Shown here one piece after another: positions 24,063-34,716 of a stretch of DNA of 64,000 nt (position 1 is its first letter; every line of letters begins with the position of its first letter). The notes below the pieces were generated by a model. That model ran no database searches, had not been told where the DNA came from, and saw only the letters and a list, made by a program, of their open reading frames with translations. This DNA is from Protea cynaroides (lineage: Eukaryota > Streptophyta > Magnoliopsida > Proteales > Proteaceae), in contig CM053272.1 of NCBI GenBank assembly GCA_028583415.1, positions 46,034,685 through 46,098,684 of the forward strand, read 5' to 3'. The position numbers and the translations under genes are program-made.

Positions 24063-24163
24063 GTGTAGGCACATGGCTATGTGTAAAAGTTAGAACGATA
24101 TCTTATGAAAAATGGAAACATCTTCATCTTGACCTCAGTTTTACTTTAAAATATTTATTTATT
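24063..24163. repeat. 100-bp dispersed repeat, right copy
   Basis: This matches 13856-13955 in the same orientation (GTGTAAAAGTTAG, GATATCTTATGAAAA, ATGGAAACATCTTCATC). The left match ends at the edge of the GC-rich region; to the right the DNA becomes AT-rich. Confidence 0.75.
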
Positions 24164-25869
24164 TCTATGCTTTAGAAGAATAATAAGTGAATACAATAAA
24201 AATGGCTTCAATCTAGGTTTATAGATGAAGATTGATGACCAAAAATATGGATATTCAACCATGATTCTCATATCCACCACATGTTCATAATTTAGGCAAA
24301 AATATCAGCTATTGAATACAAGTTCAATTCTTGCAGTATTTTGAGAGGGACCTTGGGGATATTATCGAGGGGGCGGTAAGATTAAAGGTTTGAATGATGG
24401 CACCTCCTCACATAAAGTTATTGTTACGGAAATGAATGAGAGGGGTTAGTCGTTTGTTTTCTACCGAGGTCAGGGTTTTCAAACAAACAATATGTAACCG
24501 TAATTGTTACCTATTTATATTTGTAGTATTTTAGTGTTCAAAATATTATTTGAATGGTCAAAATTGCTTTGCATGTGTGTTGATTTCAAAATGTTTTAAC
24601 CTTGTAACGTAAGTTGCAAAAGGTTTTACATGTTTTAAGCCAAATGAACGAAGTGGCGGGTCATCTATTTGAAATGGATGAAGCATTTCGGTGAGCAGTA
24701 TGTCATATGTATGAAGAGAATGGGCGACTGTTCTTGCTTCCATTTGGAATGGACCAAGAGAATAGGCAACCATTATTGAATCCGTTTGGAACGGTCGAAG
24801 TAAATGCTCAGCCGTTATGAAACATACAAAGCAATTAGTCAAGAGTTGTGTATGCTGAGGGACTTGACCATTTGAATCAAAAAGGTAAAAATAAAGTTGT
24901 TGCATCCGAATTTTGCAACTCTTGAACTCTTTGGAGTTGGTGTTTTTAGGAGGCACTTTTGGCCAGTATATAGAGAACGAAAACACTTGTTCTAGACACC
25001 ATCCAAAAGCTTGCTTTGCTTTCTTAAAGTCTCTTGTCTGTTGGTTTTGCACACATTGAGTTATCTCCTTGTATGAGTTGGTTTTTTGGGTAGTTGATTA
25101 GCATAACCATTGGGACATTAACTAGTAGAGCCAACCATGGATTGTTTCGTCTTAGAGGTAAAGCTGCAAATAATTCGATTTGAACCTTAAAGGGCAACTA
25201 TGATCTTAGGGAGATTGTTCTTGGTCACGACTCCATCCCTCCCTCTCTCTTATACTGTTGGTTTATCACATTGTTAGTGTTATTCATATTGTTTTTGAAG
25301 CTTTGCCATTCACTACAACAGTTGTGTTGAAGGATGCGTGGCTTAGCTCTATAGCTCTATACTCCTATATCTCATGTTCCTCTCCAAATAACATAGTGTC
25401 AAGTACTATGGTTGCAACAATAAAATTGCATAAAATAAAATAATAAAATAATAACATAAAAGCATTACCGTATAATGTGAAATAGGTTATTTGTGGTACT
25501 CTCGCTCAGGATTGAAATCGTCTCCTATTGGGGTATCAACAGGAGACTCGGCTGCTTAATGTCGATGCGCAACACGTGACGTTGGTTGAATCTGACGGTG
25601 AAGAGAAGGGCTGTCGCAGGAGATGAAATTATTAGCCTACCGTAGCATATCAAATCTTAAATTTGAAGTTAATGAAACCAATCAGCCCGCGAAACCATTT
25701 TGAACATAGTGAGTGCCCGCGAAAACGGAGGAGACTCCTATTGGTTTTGTTTCAAAGGGGAGAGAGAGGGCATATGTGAAACCCGCACAAAAAAATACGG
25801 GCTAATTTGAATTTTTCTCACGTAATAAGTTCTCCTGCCGACACTAGCCTAGCAACCGTGTCATTTATG
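24164..25869. other. Gene-free repeat-like DNA
   Basis: No credible gene is seen. The 24558-25052 minus ORF encodes a periodic HPFQ/PFQ-type pattern, which reflects a repeated DNA word (TTTGGAATGGA-like) on the plus strand. With the TATA-like CCAGTATATAGAGAACG near 24963 this suggests a retrotransposon LTR remnant of unknown type. Confidence 0.35.
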
Positions 25870-26226
25870 AAGTGTATGGAACTCTAGGTAAGAGTCAAAA
25901 CCCTTTATTTCGTAGTATAAAAACTCTGTGTGGGAAGAATCAGTCGAACCAATCAATACCTGACCATTCTGAGTCAATTCAAGGTAGACGATCTACTAAG
26001 AAGGTCGACCAAATTGAGATGATCGATCGCCCCTGTGATCAACCGCATGAACCCTGAATTGGGCCAGTCCGAGTCTATTTTAGTTGGGCTTGGTTCTACT
26101 TGGTTCCAATTTATTCCTAACTATCCATGATCATCCCTAAACATGTGGGACCTACTTTTGAATGTATTGGAGTGCCAATTGACAATCTCCAAGCCTCTTT
26201 CATTACACTCATGCTAGGACTATGAC
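25870..26226 (+). mobile_element. LTR D, 5' part (split by LTR B)
   Basis: This ends at the ATGAC target copy (26222-26226) and resumes after the second ATGAC at 31184-31188. It contains GGTCGACC and GATCGATCGCC words like those in the downstream half (31730-31780). The exact start is uncertain; TGTATGGAACTC at about 25873 resembles the family's TGTAAGAC start. Confidence 0.5.
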
Positions 26227-28254
26227 TGTAAGACCTGTATCAAACTAACCGGTCTTACCACCTTATATCAGGTCTACCTATCATGGTTGAGCCAAGTGAA
26301 CCCAGTGCGTGAAGAAACCACAAGACCAAGTATGAAATATAACTCAAAAACAGTCAAATATGAGTGTGTGGTCGCATGCCTAAAAGGTGTGACCAACCCC
26401 ACCTCAAAAGAGTTCAACCCATGACTTTTTGGTCGTGGGGTCGCACGTTTTAAAACGTAGGGTCACAGATTTTGCAACCCTACCTGTGACCCTACACCCT
26501 AGGGTCGCATGTTTTAAAAAACGTAGGGTCTTAGTATGTCCGACCCTACGTCCGACCCTACGAAAACAACAAGAATCAAAAATTAGGAAACCTTCCTAAT
26601 TCGAAGGGGGTGTCTTTCCTAAACTCATTGAGGGTTATTATGGAGGGTTTTTCTCTATAAATAGGATGTCCCTAAGCCTCTTTCACTCCTTTAAAACCCT
26701 AATTGAAAATGAGAGAAAGAGAAAGAGAAATAAGAGAAGAAGAAAAGGAAACTTGAAGAAGAATACTAAGGAAGAGGAGGAAGTTCAGAGAAACCTCTGA
26801 ATTAAGGTATGAACCTAATTCCCTACCTGAATAAGAGAGCCTATAATAGTTATGAAGAACATAGAATTAGGAGAAACCCAAATCATCTATCCATGGACAA
26901 GTTTCAAGAGAATCCATGGAGGAAATCATTGTGGACAATGGAATGTGTATCAAAATTATAGTTTTGAGCCATAAAACAAGCATAGAATGGACCATGATAG
27001 TAAGCCAGAGGATCCAAACATGAAGGAATGGACTGTAGAGTGAAAGGTCGACTCAGAAAACATGTGGTCGCACGTAGGTCGAATGATATCCGACCCTACA
27101 AGACCACATGATCGACCACATGCCCTCAGGAAGTCCCAGGGAGGGTGTGCGATCCAAACATGAAGGAATGGACTGTAGAGTGAAAGGTCGACTCAGAAAA
27201 CATGTGGTCGCACGTAGGTCGAATATCCGACCCTACAAGACCACATGATCGACCACATGCCCTCAGGAAGTCCCAGGGAGGGTGTGGTCGCACGTAGGGT
27301 CGAATGGTATCCGACCCTACATGCGACCCTACACCCTAGGGTCGCAGAAACTGCTACCCTAGGTGCAACCCTACCCTGCGACCCTACCCCTGTGGTCGTA
27401 GAAACTACTACCCTAGGTGCTACCCTACATGTAACCCCTCAGCTACTGTTATTCTAAACATATGGGGATTAATTCTATTTAAAATTTATCGACTTGTTAG
27501 GTCTTTCCAATGATTTAAAAGTGAATTATAAAGCTTGAACGAGGATTTACTAGCAATCAAAGGTGAGGGAACAAGACCTAAACTAATTGGCTAATAATAA
27601 ACTATTTTTGTTTATTGAGTCCAATACCATGAATGATTCTATGTTTGTATGATCGTAATGTGCATATCACATATCATCTACTATTCCTGTTATTACTGTT
27701 CATGCATATTTAATTTTCGTTTATTTATAATATGACGTTGATGATGATGCTAGGAATAGACATGTGAATGTTTGTGTGTGGTTAGTGTACTTGATGCCAG
27801 TGGGGCATCAGGGGGAGGACGTGACATTGTGGTTCAGCCTGGTCATCAGACTCTAGCTCTATCTCTACTCAAGTCTTGTCCACTAACATCGTCGTATCAC
27901 CATTACCTTAGCAGAACTATTACGTCGTAGGGCATCAGGGGAGGTGGTCTTGGACTGTGTAGTCTCTGACTCTGTCGGGGGGCCTTAGCTCTATCTCTAT
28001 GGACGTATTGAGGGATACTGGGGTGAGTCTTTGGATACACTGTTTAACATTATGATTGGTTAGTTGCGAGCCCAGTTTGCAAACCCTCGCCAGCAGGGGG
28101 CTTATGTGTTGGTATGGGTAGGGCATCAGGGGAAGTGTGATGTGGTGCGGTCCTAAGCACTTTAGCTCTATCCCTATTCCATGGTGGGTGCATGTGGGGG
28201 TGGCAATGGTGTTTGATCCATTGGGTGGTTCCATACATTCGTGTATATAGGTTA
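26227..28254 (+). mobile_element. Solo LTR B, 5' part (split by LTR C)
   Basis: The element starts TGTAAGACCTG. Its two halves (26227-28254 and 30626-31183, about 2.59 kb in all) carry the perfect outer target duplication ATGAC. Visible features: GGTCGCA/GACCCTA clusters at 26370-26580 and 27045-27430, a TATA box CTATAAATAGG near 26654, leader ACCCTAATTGAAAATGAGAG, a donor after AATTAAG, and three copies of the ATCAGGGG...TAGCTCTATCTCTA module (27801-28180). There is no gag or pol. Confidence 0.8.
27011..27287 (+). repeat. Tandem duplication inside LTR B (about 137 bp, two copies)
   Basis: GATCCAAACATGAAGGAATG through CAGGGAGGGTGTG occurs twice back to back, at about 27014-27149 and 27150-27284. 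The second copy lacks GAT in the GAATGATATCC word. The duplication adds a set of GGTCGA/GTCGCACG motifs to this copy only. Confidence 0.8.
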
Positions 28255-30625
28255 TGTAAGACCCGCACTCCGTGAACCCGATCTAAACCTTGATTTCATG
28301 TCGTAACAGGTCTTTCGATCATCACCGGGCCAGACGGGACGAGCGGATGACAAACAGGTATGAAATCGGAACAAAGACGGTCAAATAATCATTATTTTAT
28401 GTTGACCGGTCGATGGTACCGGTCGACCGGTATGGTCTGCGCAGCAAACTAGCAAGATCCGGAATTGGATCTCTGCGGGTCTCACTTTCCCAATTCCGAA
28501 TCCTAAGACTTTTCTAATCCTAAGAGGCTTCCTAAACCTAATTCCTAGCCTAATTAAACCCCTCTAAGCCTCCTATAATCCTTTCCATTATCTCTCACAA
28601 ACCCTAGAGAGGAGAAGAAGGTTGGAAAGGAGAAGAAGCTAGGAAGAAGAAGGAAATGCCGCCCTTGTCGTTCGACGACGCTCACCTTACGCCAGTCAAC
28701 AGTAAGTGTTTGAATCATTATTCTTACTCTATGACTCTAGGATAGTTGTATGGGTGGATCAATACCATGCAAAGCAGATATTGATCTAAAACCCTAATTG
28801 GACATTAAACCCTAATTTGCCATCAAATCCTAGATTCGAGTTCTAGGATGATTATCATCAAAACTAGACTTGAATGAGTTGGAGATAACTCTAACTCAAA
28901 GCCCAGACTTAGAATGGATAGGATAAACCCTGGAATCAATAGAGAATGATCGACGGCAGTCGAAAAACTAAGTGTATGGTCTTCCGGAGACATACCGATC
29001 AACTATACCCGTTGCACCCTGTGCGACCGGTATGTTGCGACCGGTACCTTCTGGGGGACTGGTCTGTGGGGATTGGCTGACCATATCGGTCGCCATTTTT
29101 CCCCACAGAGCTGCGACCGGTACATGCAACCGGTCAGCTCTGTGAGTGTAACTTTGTAACATCATTGGTTTCTGACCAACGTAAACCCTAAGAAACTATT
29201 CTAATTGAACCCTAATATTATGTAGGATTTTGTGATAGCACGTTTGGATCTTGCGACGTGGAGCAAGCTATCAAATGAGCGTCAGGTAAGGGAATCTGAC
29301 CTAAACCCTAATAATTAATGGACAGTAAATCTTTGTTAATGACCCTGAATATATGATGTGATGTTTGTGCATATTCACATGCCATCTTTTATTTTCAGTT
29401 ATTATTATTGTTCATGCATATTCCATATGATAGGATGTGATTGTTAGGCATGTGGTTGTTTTCGTTGGAGTGTGGAATGGGAAGGGCATGGCGCCTGGGA
29501 TCATTCCTCACTCTGGCACCTTTTGTAGTATTCTATTTTAACATGCTTGGTACGGGTGGGGTATCAGGGGAAGGTCGTAGCACGGTGGTCTCCGATGTTG
29601 ATGTTGACCTGGCCATGATGATGTGGCACTGTGGTTTCCGATGTTAACGCTGGCTTGGCCTGGCCACGATGCTTTAGCTCTATCTCTATGTCGTAGGGAG
29701 TTATGTTGGGATAGGGTCTACATGTGTATTGTTCTATCCTAGTATGCTTGTTGCGGATAGGGTATCAAGGGTAGGTGAGGCATTGTGGTCTCCAGCCCGG
29801 CCTGCACGCTCTAGCTCTATTTCTATGCCGTAGACGACTGTACTAGGATAGAGCCTACATTGATGACATATAGGATTGATTAGTTGCGAGCCCAGTTTGC
29901 AAGCCCTGACCAGTAGGGGCTTAGGTACTGGTATGGGTGGAGTTTCAGGGGAGGTGCGGATATACCTTAGCTCTATCTCTATTCCATGATGGGTGCATGT
30001 CGGTCGGTGGTGGTGTGATCTACTGTGCGGTGCCACACACTCGTGTATAGAGGTGCGGGGGCCACCAAACCTTTCTATAACACATTGTAAACTTAAACCA
30101 AACCACAGCATAAAATGATTGTTACTCATGCATAATATTGTGAAACTGTCTGATTGTCTTACTGAGCTAAGTTTTGAGCTCACCCTTTGTACGTACATTG
30201 TTTTTAAATGTTGATGCAGGTTACACGGTGGATGACTATATGAACGCATCGGCGTATGGTGGCATTGCTGCCCTGGACGTACAGACAGTAGAGGACGAGC
30301 ATGACGCTTCATGGGAGTGTTCTTTCTGCGTGTACCTTTGATTTTATTTATTTATTTCAGTTATTTTCAGTTGGATTAAAAAGATGTAAATATATTTATT
30401 TATGTTTGAGAATTTCGAATAATTGATTATGTTATTAAAATTTATCAATAGATACTCAGTTCATTCTTATTTAAAGACTTTCGCTGTATTTATTATATTC
30501 TGATTGTGGTTATGTGCAATGGTTTGTATGAGTGGTCACGGTTTATTTGAGATCCTGGTGTGAACCGTTGGTTCAATGACGGTTCACTCACACCATTCTG
30601 GTTGGATCAGAATTGGGGTGTGACA
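28255..30625 (+). mobile_element. Solo LTR C, nested in LTR B
   Basis: The 2371-bp unit starts TGTAAGACCCGC and ends GGGGTGTGACA. The DNA on its two sides joins into a continuous copy of the family (GTGTATATAG / GGTGCGGTGGCC), proving it interrupted LTR B. The flanking 5-mers GGTTA and GGTGC match at only 3 of 5 positions, so its target duplication has decayed. It has ACCGGTCGACCGGT-type palindromes (28405-28445, 28975-29140), a leader exon beginning ATGCCGCCCTTGTCG with a donor at CAACA/gtaagt (28702), three modules (29569-29983) and the conserved short frame at 30220-30341. Confidence 0.8.
30220..30341 (+). CDS. Conserved short reading frame in LTR C
   Basis: After TTGATGCAG the frame reads GYTVDDYMNASAYGG and ends EDEHDASWECSFCVYL before TGA. 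Compared with LTR A the GYTV-DYMNAS-YG block, the E/D cluster, the ECxxCV end and the stop position are kept, while third positions differ. That pattern suggests past selection on the peptide. A possible first exon with MPPLSFDDAHLTPVN at 28656-28702 has a good donor, but the intermediate exon carries stops in the linking frame. Function is unknown. Confidence 0.4.
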
Positions 30626-31183
30626 GGTGCGGTGGCCACCTATCTTTTCTATAGCACATTACAAACTTATGAATCAAACCAAAGATATGAATGAATGCAT
30701 GCATATGTTTGTTGTATTGTTTTGCTTACTCACTGAGCTCAAGTTGGAGAGCTGACCCTCGCGTGCGTAATTTTTTTAGTTTCTGATGTTGCAGGTATTA
30801 CGGCTGAAGATTATATCAACACACCAACATATGAACAGGTGGCGGCTATGATGAACAAGTTGTGGAGGACTATTGTGATTCGTTAAGCGAGGGTTTCAAC
30901 TGTGGATACGCTTAGTGTTTAATTTTCGTATTTGGATATTTGTAATATGTATTAAATTATGTTTTGGTTACTTTGAGATAAATTGAATATTAATTATTTA
31001 TCATTACTAGACCTCAGTTCATTATCTGTAAGACTTTCGCTATTTACTTTATTATCTCTGATTAATATGGAATGTATTTTGGTTTAACATGGTGGGGATA
31101 GCCTATTCGAGACCCTGATTGAACCGTTGGTTTATTGATGGTTCATCACACCATTCTGGTTGGTGCATAATTGGGGTGTGACA
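30626..31183 (+). mobile_element. Solo LTR B, 3' part
   Basis: This continues LTR B after the nested LTR C and ends GGGGTGTGACA, followed by the ATGAC target copy. From 30795 the conserved short frame starts GITAEDYINTPTYEQ but then shifts; a second frame reads EDYCDSLSEGFNCGYA to a stop, so this copy is broken. Confidence 0.78.
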
Positions 31184-33690
31184 ATGACTCTCAAGAGAAG
31201 AATTGCAGTGCAACTCTAACTCTTGTATCAATCTCCTAATAAAAACTCTCTATGAACCCTAATTGAAAACATTAGAACCTCTGACACGTTATGAGAGAGA
31301 GAGAGAGATAGTGAATTTGAGCAAATTGAAGGAAGAAGAAGATGAAGAATAACCATTGAAGGTCCTCTCTCAAGCTTCTCTCTGCAACAGCTTGTGCATA
31401 AACATTGAGGTAAGCCTAAAACCTATTCTTACTTGATTTAAATTGAACCCTTAATGATCCTATGAGATAAACTCAACCTCTGATCATGCTATAACAAAAT
31501 TCCAGAAGAAACCATTAATAGGGAATTGGTAGCCCTTTCATAATGCTAATAATGAATAAACTGGTACAAACATTAAAGCAAGACCTTAAGATGATGTACA
31601 ACATTCAAATATGATTAGAATATGTCCATTAAAGTTGTTTTAATGCTTAGAAACCCTCTTTGTGAAGCCTTGGACCCCGTGCTTGGGAGAAAGGATTGAA
31701 ATTGAATCAGTTTGAGCTCTCTAATATGAGGCGGTCGACTAAGGTGGTCGACTAAAATGAGTTGATCGACCGCATGGCTTACAATGAGTTGTATTCTTGG
31801 TATTTTTCACCCTAATTGACTATTTGGATTATGTTAAGCATCTTACACCTTAAAAATAACGTAATAATGTTGGAAGGATTGGATTAAATATAATGTGCTC
31901 CCAAGTGTATAGATATGTGTGATTGCAAAGACGATATTTTATGTCATAGCCCATACTTGCACATAACCTATGGGAATATGCTCCTATCCTAACCAATGAT
32001 TTAAACCCATCATAAAACATCTGTAGAAGTTATCCTACAAATGTGCAAGTCTATGAAACTCATATAGGCTAAAATTACCTAGGCAGTTGACAAAACAGGG
32101 ATGATCGACCATTGTAGCTGATCGACGATCACATTATAGCAAGCATGTTTTAGTTGTATTCTCAACCATTGATTTTAAGACTTAATCAAGTGACTATAAG
32201 ACATGTTCTTAAGACTAATGATGATACCCTAGACCTAATGGAAGCAAGAATAAATAATCATAAGTAACATTCATACCTTGATTGTAATAGTAAACTGACG
32301 TAAGAAAACAAGGAAAATTACTCTATATGCAATAGAGTAAAGCTTTGCTCACCAGATTCAGGTGAGGAATTAGTACATGTTTTTATTTCTTGTTTCTGTG
32401 CGTATGTATTTGCTACTTGTTTAGACTGATGTGTGATAACATGTCATCCAATACCTGTGATATCTGTTCATGCATTTGCATATTATAACTTTATATTGGA
32501 TTGGTTAATTATGAAATTATTTAATAACATGTGGATATTTGATAACATGATTGTTTGCCATTCGCTTGTGTCCTACTGGATTCGGAGAGCTAGAATGGGA
32601 CGATTTATCTTGGTTCATTAAACTATGATATGGGTACCTGCATTAGTAATATTTATTGGTTTAAGATTTATTGGTTTAAGTTTCAACATTCCATGATAGG
32701 CAACCCTTGCCAATAAGGGTTTAGGTATTGGCATAAGTTTATTTTGGACTAACTTTGGGTACGCCCCTTTCGCAGCTGGAACAGAGAAATGGACATAGTT
32801 GGGAGCCAGCCTCTAGTGTCTCATGTGAGAGCTAAGGATGAGTCTGTTCTATGTGCTTAATCATCAGGGATTGGGCAATGAGTACCCAATGAAGTGGTTG
32901 ATGCTTAGAATAAAATGTCAGGAGGAAGCCTACGATGGGGAATGCTGGTACAATGCCAGGTTGATATACTTAGGTTGTATTATTCATTCTTTGGGTAATG
33001 TTTCACATGAGGTGAGGAGCCAAGTATGTTGCATTCGCCTCACCTGTGCTTGCATGTTCATTATCAAGATTTAGGTGTGACGTGGCTTGCCATGCTTATT
33101 CACAAACCATTTGGACCTTAATAACTTATCATGTATTGTGTGCTTGAGTGTGCTAATTTCTCACTGAAAGCGTGATTTGGCTCACCCCTTTGTACGTACG
33201 TTTTTTTTTCCAGATTATTATGCAGATTATTTAGTTGATAATGATGTGATTGAAAATGAAGAACTTGAAGATGATTCGCATGATTCCTCATGTGAATGTG
33301 ATGACTGTCTTTATGGTTATAAGACAATAATTCTGAAGAGTAGAAGACTTAACTATTTGAGAGAGAAGATTACTTTAGTAGTTTTTACTTATGACAATAT
33401 ACAATTTTGTTTGTTTGTTTATTTCGGGCGTTGTTTGACCCGTGAACTTTATTTAATTACTCAGTACTTGGTATTATGTTAGTTATGTCTTGGGTTGAAG
33501 ATAAATAAATCTTTATTACAATTATTTAATACAATTATACTTGGTTTGATAGTTTATAGTTATTGATTCCACTATTATTTGATTTGTGCTCTGAATTTCT
33601 CATAATTTGTATTGTGATTAACGAAAGAGTTGTGTTATGATATGAAATGTAAATAGATCTTGGTGTGGTAGTGTAGACGCTTCAAATTTG
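31184..33690 (+). mobile_element. LTR D, 3' part (most diverged member)
   Basis: After the ATGAC copy it follows the family layout: ACCCTAATTGAAAAC leader with GA-rich run, a donor after ATTGAG (31408), GGTCGACTA words, the conserved CTTGCCAATAAGGGTTTAGG segment near 32707, and a late acceptor TTTTTTCCAG. The frame then reads DYYADYLVDND, and then EDDSHDSSCECDDCLYGYK, matching the tail of the LTR A frame. The right end is not defined. Confidence 0.55.
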
Positions 33691-34470
33691 TCGAACAAAG
33701 TTAAATTGATCTTTTTTGCTCAAGGTAACGGAAAGGTAAATAAATAATAAATAAATTAATATATAAAAATAAAGAAGAAGGGAAAATGGAAAAATAATAA
33801 AATAATAAAATATAATAAAATATAATAAAAAAAGAAGAAAATGATTAATGGAAATAAAGTAAAAATGGAAGATAAGAAGAGGATGAAGGAAAGAATAAAA
33901 AAATAAAAAAATATAAAAAAATAAAATAATGAAGTAATAATAAATATAATAATGATAATAATAATAATAATAATAATAACAATAATAATAATAAAAAATA
34001 AATAAAAGGGAAAAGGATCATAATAATAATAATAAATTATAAAATTTAAATTATTTAGATTGAAAATTTTATTAATTAATTTTTTGCTTTGAAATTTAAA
34101 ACAAATAAATAAATAATAAACAATAATAAATAATTTTAATTAAAATTTATTATTGAAGAGGAAGTTGGTTAATTAATTTTATTTTACTTTAAGTTTTAAA
34201 ACAAATAAAGTAAAAAATATAATAATAATAAATATATATAAATAATAATTATAATAAATAAAGCAAAAATCCAAATGATGTCCACATGGTTTGGAAACAA
34301 GATTCCAAACCCACGGTAAATCAAACAGAAATCTAGAGAGGGGTATTTTAGTAATAATAACCAAAGCGTCTCGTTCCGTTCCCGCAACCACGAGCCCGCG
34401 TTCCTGAGGAAGGTACAACCCAACTATGAGGTTTACATATATATATATATAAAAGCAAAAAAATGAAGTT
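33691..34470. repeat. AT-rich low-complexity DNA with ATA/ATT microsatellites
   Basis: Long runs of AATAAT, AAATAAAT and similar words occur, with no gene. The minus ORFs here are translations of this simple sequence. Confidence 0.8.
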
Positions 34471-34479
34471 TCATTTTCA

Positions 34480-34716
34480 CAAAGCAAGAGAAAGGGGGGA
34501 GGCAGAAACAGAAGCCGAGAGAGAAGGGGGTTTGAGGAGGAAGAAGAAGAAGATGACGACGACGACGGATGGCGACGACGGCGGTGGTGCGACAGCAACG
34601 ATACCGTATGACGGTGGAAGTTCAAACAATCTTGTTGAGATTCGAACCTCCTTCGCACGATTCAATGGATTCTTGAGTGACTAATCCATTCTCGATCTAC
34701 AAACGGTGTGAAAAGG
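34480..34716 (+). other. Probable 5' UTR exon ahead of the HSBP-like fragment
   Basis: A GA-rich leader is followed by a GACGACGAC run and ends with a good donor, GTGAAAAG/gtaagtat. It contains a short ORF starting MTTTTDGDDGGGATAT and stopping at 34684 before the donor, so this ORF would be upstream and separate. The first-intron DNA (34717-36600) is T-rich, as in plant leader introns. Confidence 0.45.

Noticed and set aside
24558..25052. 164-codon minus ORF as a gene
   Set aside because: The periodic peptide follows from a repeated nucleotide word on the other strand, next to LTR-like promoter words.
25500..25860. Possible MITE between gene-poor segments
   Set aside because: Repeated words such as CTCCTATTGG occur, but no convincing terminal inverted repeat or target duplication could be defined.
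22681..26226. Reading 19608-28254 as one full-length retrotransposon with A and B as its LTRs
   Set aside because: A and B have different target duplications (GCAGT and ATGAC), each complete on its own, and the interval lacks an ordered gag-pol, PBS and PPT.
27935..30312. Minus-strand ORFs (99 and 192 codons) in LTRs B and C
   Set aside because: They follow the repeated LTR modules on the wrong strand and are not kept in LTR A.
34179..34658. 159-codon minus ORF
   Set aside because: It is made of Ser runs and Ile/Tyr runs from a GAC/GAA repeat and AT-rich microsatellite DNA.
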